In this document: piece by piece, positions 50,138-53,613 of the stretch
Position numbering within the stretch: the first letter of the stretch is position 1
Layout: each line of letters starts with the position of its first letter
Assembly (NCBI GenBank): GCA_003156805.1
Contig: PMHV01000010.1
Location: 17,450-71,062, forward strand
Length of the DNA stretch: 53,613 nucleotides
Source: Acidobacteriaceae bacterium
Lineage (GTDB): Bacteria; Acidobacteriota; Terriglobia; Terriglobales; Acidobacteriaceae
Direction: 5' to 3'
Notes under the pieces: generated by a model
Seen by the model: the letters and a program-made list of their open reading frames with translations, nothing else
Told to the model about the DNA's origin: nothing
Databases searched by the model: none
Program-made: the position numbers and the translations under genes

Positions 50138-52483
50138 CTACCTTCCGAATTGCACCGTCACTCGCGACCCAGAAGTAACGTGGGTTCCTGCAGCTGGGGA
50201 TTGTTGTCGCGCAATGCCGCTGCCCACGGCTTCCAGCTCCAGGCCTGCATCTTCTGCGGCTTCTACCGAGGCCCGCACCGTCTTGCCTACAAACGACGGC
50301 ACTTCGACCCCGCCCTGCTCTACATCGAGGACCACGGTTCCACTCAGCGGCGGTTTCTCTTCGCCAGCCCCAGAGTTCGCCGTCCCAGCAGCAGCCAGGT
50401 TATCGTGTGTCGGACCCGTGCCTAGCACAGTTCCGCGAATCCGATCTACGGCAGAGTCTCGGGAATCGGGCGCGGCGAATTTTTCGCGCATCGCAGCCGC
50501 CATCACCTTACCGCTTGCATCTCTGGCCTCAGCTCCAGCTTCAGGCTTCGTGCCTGTCATTTTCCCTGAGCCCGGATTCGCAACTTCTGACCCGGCAACT
50601 CCTGTCCCAGCAACTCCTGTCCCGCTCACGTCCGCAGTTTCCAGCGGCTCACCCGGATGATCCGGCGATCCTTCATCGAGATCTTTGTCTTTCATCCGCG
50701 CTTGCGCCAGCAGCAACTGATGGCTCGGCGCCAGCGGCAGATCGTGAGGAACGTGCAGATATTCCAGCACCTGCTGCGCCACGCGGCGAAACACCGGCGC
50801 AGACACCAGTCCGCCCAGGTGGGGTCCAACTGGCGAGTCGAGAATTACAGCCACCACGATCTGCGGATTATTCACCGGCGCGAATCCGGCAAACGAACCC
50901 ACATACTTCGTTTTTGAATACGCTCCTGTCGCCGGATCTACCTTCTGCCCCGTGCCGGTTTTCCCCGCCGAAGAATATCCCTCCAGAATCGCCTTACGCC
51001 CTGTGCCTTCGAGCACAACTTTCTGCATCATGGCGCGCATCTCAGCGGCGGTGTAAGAAGAAATCACCCGCCGCGACGTTGCCGGATGGAACGCCACCGT
51101 CTGCGGCGCGTTCTTAGGAGAGCTGTTTGGAGCGAGCGTTCCCGCCACGATGCGCGGCGCAACCCACACGCCGTCGTTGGCAAATGTGCCCACCAGTCCT
51201 GTCAGTTGCAGTGGCGAAATCCCAATTTCCTGCCCCATCGAAATCGCCGCAATCGAAACCTTCGACCAGCGGCTCACCGGCTTGGTGAGCCCGCGAGTTT
51301 CGCCCGGCAATTCGATTCCCGTCTGCTGCCCAAATCCAAACGCGCGAATGTATTTGTAGAAGCGGTCTTCGCCCAGCCGTAGCGCGATCTTGATCGAGCC
51401 TACATCGCTCGACTCCGCCAGCACTCCCCACACCGGAAGAAGACCGTGCGGCTCCGCATCGTGGATGCGCATCCCGTTATAGACGATCGATCCCATCTGG
51501 CAATCGAAAACTTCGTCGGGATTGGTGAGTTTTTCTTCCAGCGCCGCCGAAATCGTGACCAGCTTGAACGTGGAGCCGGGCTCGTAGACATCGCTGACGG
51601 CGCGATTCTTCATCGCCGCTGCCGTCACTTCCTTGCGCAGATTGGGATTGAATGTGGGACGGTTGGCCAGCGCCAGAATTTCGCCGGTGTGCGGATTCTC
51701 GACGATCACCGTGCCGCTAATGGCTTGGGTGTCGTGCATGGCCTGCTCGAGTTCCTTTTCGGCGATGTACTGAATATGCTCGTCAATGGTGAGCACCAGA
51801 TTCTCGCCCGGCTCGGGCTGTTTCTCGATGTCGGAGAACCACTGCCTGCGCGCATCGACCGAGATGATCATCCTTCCCGGCTTGCCGCGCAGTTCTCCAT
51901 CGAACTCGCGTTCGATGCCGCTCAGCCCAGCGTCATCCATGCCAGCCGCACCCACCACCTGTACCGCCAGATCGCGCTTGGGATAGAAACGCTTCGGCTC
52001 TTTCTGAAAATGGATGCCTTGCAGATTCAGCGACCGGATGCGCTCGATGGTTTCGTCGTCGGCTTTGCGCGCCACCCAGCAGAAACTCTTGTGATTGCGG
52101 CAGTCGGCCAGGACCACGCGCGGGTCCTCTTTGGTGATGCGCGCGATCAGCGAAACCGCCGTGGGCAAGTCTTTCACTTCCTGGGGCACGGCAAAAGCCG
52201 AATCGACCAGGACGGACATCGCCAGTTCATGCCCGGCGCGGTCATAGATAATGCCGCGTGGCGGCGTGAGGTCGATGGGGCGCTGCTGCTGGTGCTCTTC
52301 CTGCTTTACGAAGCTGCCGTAGCGGAAGATTTGCAGATAAACCAGCCGGAAGCAGATCACACAGCACCACAAAAACAGCACTCCACCCAGCAGGTAGAGC
52401 CGGTGATTCTTGCTGAGATTGGAGTCAGCCGTGATGGAAAACGCCTCTAGTTGTTGGTCGTTAGACGTTGGTCGCTTAGACAA
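50138..52483 (-). CDS. ftsI: FtsI/PBP2-class transpeptidase with PASTA domain
   Basis: 781 residues from TTG 52483; no ATG or GTG fits. Membrane anchor 30-50, pedestal 70-230, and transpeptidase with Ser304/Lys307 (EPGSTFKL), SSD (358-360) and KTG (508-510). A linker of about 100 residues rich in Gly/Thr/Ala (with a 15-bp tandem repeat at 50591-50620, encoding GVAGT) leads to one PASTA domain (about 718-781, VPSFVGKTVRASVEAAEDAG). Cross-links septal peptidoglycan. Residues 2-12 are encoded by tandem heptamers (52454-52481). Follows ftsL after 94 bp. Confidence 0.94.
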   Translation of the reverse strand: MSKRPTSNDQQLEAFSITADSNLSKNHRLYLLGGVLFLWCCVICFRLVYLQIFRYGSFVKQEEHQQQRPIDLTPPRGIIYDRAGHELAMSVLVDSAFAVPQEVKDLPTAVSLIARITKEDPRVVLADCRNHKSFCWVARKADDETIERIRSLNLQGIHFQKEPKRFYPKRDLAVQVVGAAGMDDAGLSGIEREFDGELRGKPGRMIISVDARRQWFSDIEKQPEPGENLVLTIDEHIQYIAEKELEQAMHDTQAISGTVIVENPHTGEILALANRPTFNPNLRKEVTAAAMKNRAVSDVYEPGSTFKLVTISAALEEKLTNPDEVFDCQMGSIVYNGMRIHDAEPHGLLPVWGVLAESSDVGSIKIALRLGEDRFYKYIRAFGFGQQTGIELPGETRGLTKPVSRWSKVSIAAISMGQEIGISPLQLTGLVGTFANDGVWVAPRIVAGTLAPNSSPKNAPQTVAFHPATSRRVISSYTAAEMRAMMQKVVLEGTGRKAILEGYSSAGKTGTGQKVDPATGAYSKTKYVGSFAGFAPVNNPQIVVAVILDSPVGPHLGGLVSAPVFRRVAQQVLEYLHVPHDLPLAPSHQLLLAQARMKDKDLDEGSPDHPGEPLETADVSGTGVAGTGVAGSEVANPGSGKMTGTKPEAGAEARDASGKVMAAAMREKFAAPDSRDSAVDRIRGTVLGTGPTHDNLAAAGTANSGAGEEKPPLSGTVVLDVEQGGVEVPSFVGKTVRASVEAAEDAGLELEAVGSGIARQQSPAAGTHVTSGSRVTVQFGR
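50591..50620. repeat. 15-bp in-frame tandem repeat in the FtsI linker
   Basis: Two near-identical 15-bp units (CCCGGCAACTCCTGT, CCCAGCAACTCCTGT) followed by a partial third, encoding GTGVA-like repeats on the minus strand. A small minisatellite in the flexible linker; length changes would keep the frame. Confidence 0.7.
52454..52481. repeat. Four tandem heptamers at the ftsI start
   Basis: TTGGTCG, TTAGACG, TTGGTCG, CTTAGAC: four 7-nt units, two of them identical. They lie directly after the TTG start of ftsI on the minus strand and encode SKRPTSNDQQ. Unit length matches the GAGGTCC arrays, but the sequence differs. Confidence 0.65.
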
Positions 52484-52523
52484 GCATGCGGCCCACCGGC
52501 ACGGCGAACCGCCAGATAAATTC

Positions 52524-52550
52524 GTGTGGGGACGGGCGACTCGCCCGTCC
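52524..52550. repeat. GGGGACGG hairpin repeat (copy 2), ftsL-ftsI gap
   Basis: GTGTGG followed by a perfect 10-bp-arm palindrome GGACGGGCGA-C-TCGCCCGTCC (52530-52550). A second small stem (CGAGC 52555-52559, GCTCG 52563-52567) is next to it. Shares GTGGGGACGG with 10852-10861. It may dampen transcription between ftsL and ftsI. Confidence 0.65.
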
Positions 52551-52577
52551 AGATCGAGCGAAGCTCGGCTGCTGTCT

Positions 52578-53036
52578 CTACTGTCCTGCCATCACCCTCG
52601 CTGGCTCCGCTTGCGCCATCACCGGGGCGCTTGCATCGGCCGAGGCGCTATCCATGCGGATCACCTGTCCCGGTTCCGGCGGGGCAAACCCCTGGCGACG
52701 CGCCATCACATCAATCCTTTCCGGATCGCGCAGTGACGAATCCTCGAGCCGCAGCGCCCGGTTCATCTCGGTCAGCCCGCTGAGCTCGCGCTTGGCCGAT
52801 TCGATCTGGTAGCCGTACTCGATCGCACGAAAGTGCTGCCACGCGTAGGTGAATACCAGAAGAAATAGGAAGGCGAGCGCCGTACCAAACTGTTTCATCT
52901 CGCGATTGCGGCGCGGGTCTTCCACTTTTACCAGCCGCGAGTTGTCGATTGCCTTGGCAAAATAAATCTCGGGAGTCCCCGTCCACAAGGTTCTCCGCCC
53001 CGCCGCGGGTTGAATTGCCGCCGCTGCTGCAGCCAT
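52578..53036 (-). CDS. ftsL: FtsL-like cell-division protein
   Basis: 152 residues. Basic cytoplasmic N-terminus, one membrane helix (about 50-68, FGTALAFLFLLVFTYAWQHF), then a coiled coil (YGYQIESAKRELSGLTEMN, RALRLEDSSLRDPERI) ending in RRQGFAPPEPGQVI and an Ala-rich tail. Position between rsmH and ftsI and the YGYQIE--K-EL pattern fit FtsL, the bitopic divisome scaffold. Its ATG overlaps the stop of the 54-aa gene (TAATG). Confidence 0.85.
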   Translation of the reverse strand: MAAAAAAIQPAAGRRTLWTGTPEIYFAKAIDNSRLVKVEDPRRNREMKQFGTALAFLFLLVFTYAWQHFRAIEYGYQIESAKRELSGLTEMNRALRLEDSSLRDPERIDVMARRQGFAPPEPGQVIRMDSASADASAPVMAQAEPARVMAGQ

Positions 53037-53200
53037 TATGCCGCTCCCGCAAAAGCCGGTTGATTCTGCGCCGGTTGTGCATACATAGCTTCCAGCATGC
53101 GCAATTCCATTTCTTCGACGGTTTCGCGGCGCTGTTGCGTACGCGCTTCCACTCGCTCTACCGTCGCCATCAGATCATTAATCAACGTGCCCGTGTACAT
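53036..53200 (-). CDS. 54-aa hypothetical protein in the dcw cluster
   Basis: ATG 53200 (preceded by GGGAA) to TAA 53036, overlapping the ftsL ATG. The peptide MYTGTLINDLMATVERVEAR, then TQQRRETVEEMELRMLEAMY and a short Ala/Gln/Pro tail is a highly charged helix, likely a coiled coil. Stop-start overlap with ftsL and conserved place after rsmH argue for a real gene. Function unknown; perhaps a small divisome partner. Confidence 0.6.
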   Translation of the reverse strand: MYTGTLINDLMATVERVEARTQQRRETVEEMELRMLEAMYAQPAQNQPAFAGAA

Positions 53201-53251
53201 TTCCCAACCTCAGTCTGGATTCCTACCACGGAACCCTAAATTCGGACCCTA

Positions 53252-53315
53252 GACCTCGGACCTTTACACCACTTCGACCTCGCCCGCTCATGCTGAGGTC
53301 CGAGGTCCGAGGTGG
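53252..53315. repeat. Heptamer inverted repeat after rsmH
   Basis: GACCTCGGACCT (53252-53263) pairs with AGGTCCGAGGTC (53296-53307); the right arm continues CGAGGTGG. It starts 4 nt after the rsmH stop (minus strand), between rsmH and the 54-aa gene. Third copy of the GAGGTCC heptamer family. Confidence 0.8.
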
Positions 53316-53319
53316 CTTT

Positions 53320-53613
<294 letters not shown>

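Overview
The window looks like a chromosomal segment of an Acidobacteriota bacterium, probably from the Terriglobia / Koribacter-Sulfotelmatobacter neighbourhood. This rests on gene content and style, not on a database search. Pointers are a moderately high GC content, a Ser/Thr kinase with a membrane anchor and WD40/TolB-like sensor domain, a PSMA-like M28 peptidase, a CheB-CheR-PAS fusion, a TMTC-like membrane TPR protein, split GcvP subunits, many toxin-antitoxin (TA) pairs and several families of short intergenic repeats. No tRNA, rRNA, CRISPR array, transposase or phage gene was seen.

Layout. 1-2259: minus-strand group with a YtrA-type GntR regulator (inverted-repeat operator overlapping its start), a slipin and an ExbD-like protein. 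2460-4536: a lone cysteine-type CcmE, then thiC. 4537-7740: accessory island with a dispersed repeat, a 29-nt relic of a second thiC tail, a frameshifted gene, a RelE-type TA locus, a second copy of that locus with its toxin cut to 30 codons, another decayed TA pair and a DUF2283/DUF4258 pair. 7851-16434: CheB-CheR-PAS, an adhesin-like secreted protein, MarC, two VapBC loci and an M28 peptidase. 16441-23631: proBA, a methyltransferase behind a terminator-like leader, an aromatic amino acid decarboxylase, and a two-gene unit joining an AmgK-like sugar kinase fused to a RapZ C-terminal domain with a MurU-like nucleotidyltransferase. 23961-34811: Ser/Thr kinase, patatin, Nudix hydrolase, FadN-type beta-oxidation protein, a third VapBC, FAS1 and DUF3455 proteins, thiolase. 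35386-41530: two secreted orphans and the glycine-cleavage operon gcvT-gcvH-gcvPA-gcvPB. 41619-49984: TMTC-like protein, DUF2911, DinB-like, GH27 alpha-galactosidase, HSL-type esterase, HicBA and a FadE-type acyl-CoA dehydrogenase. 50138-53613: division/cell-wall (dcw) genes rsmH (partial), a 54-aa gene, ftsL and a PASTA-containing ftsI.

Working together: FadN, the thiolase and the acyl-CoA dehydrogenase would make up most of a beta-oxidation spiral, although they are spread over 21 kb. The gcv genes encode T, H and P proteins, with the L protein presumably elsewhere. ProB and ProA make the first two steps of proline synthesis. The AmgK-RapZ/MurU pair is the most novel-looking unit: it suggests salvage of cell-wall amino sugars tied to a GlcN6P-sensing domain. 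Seven or eight TA loci, intact or decaying, at least four heptamer or hairpin repeat families, and several promoters whose -10 box lies only 7-10 nt before the start codon (likely leaderless mRNAs) are the other notable features.
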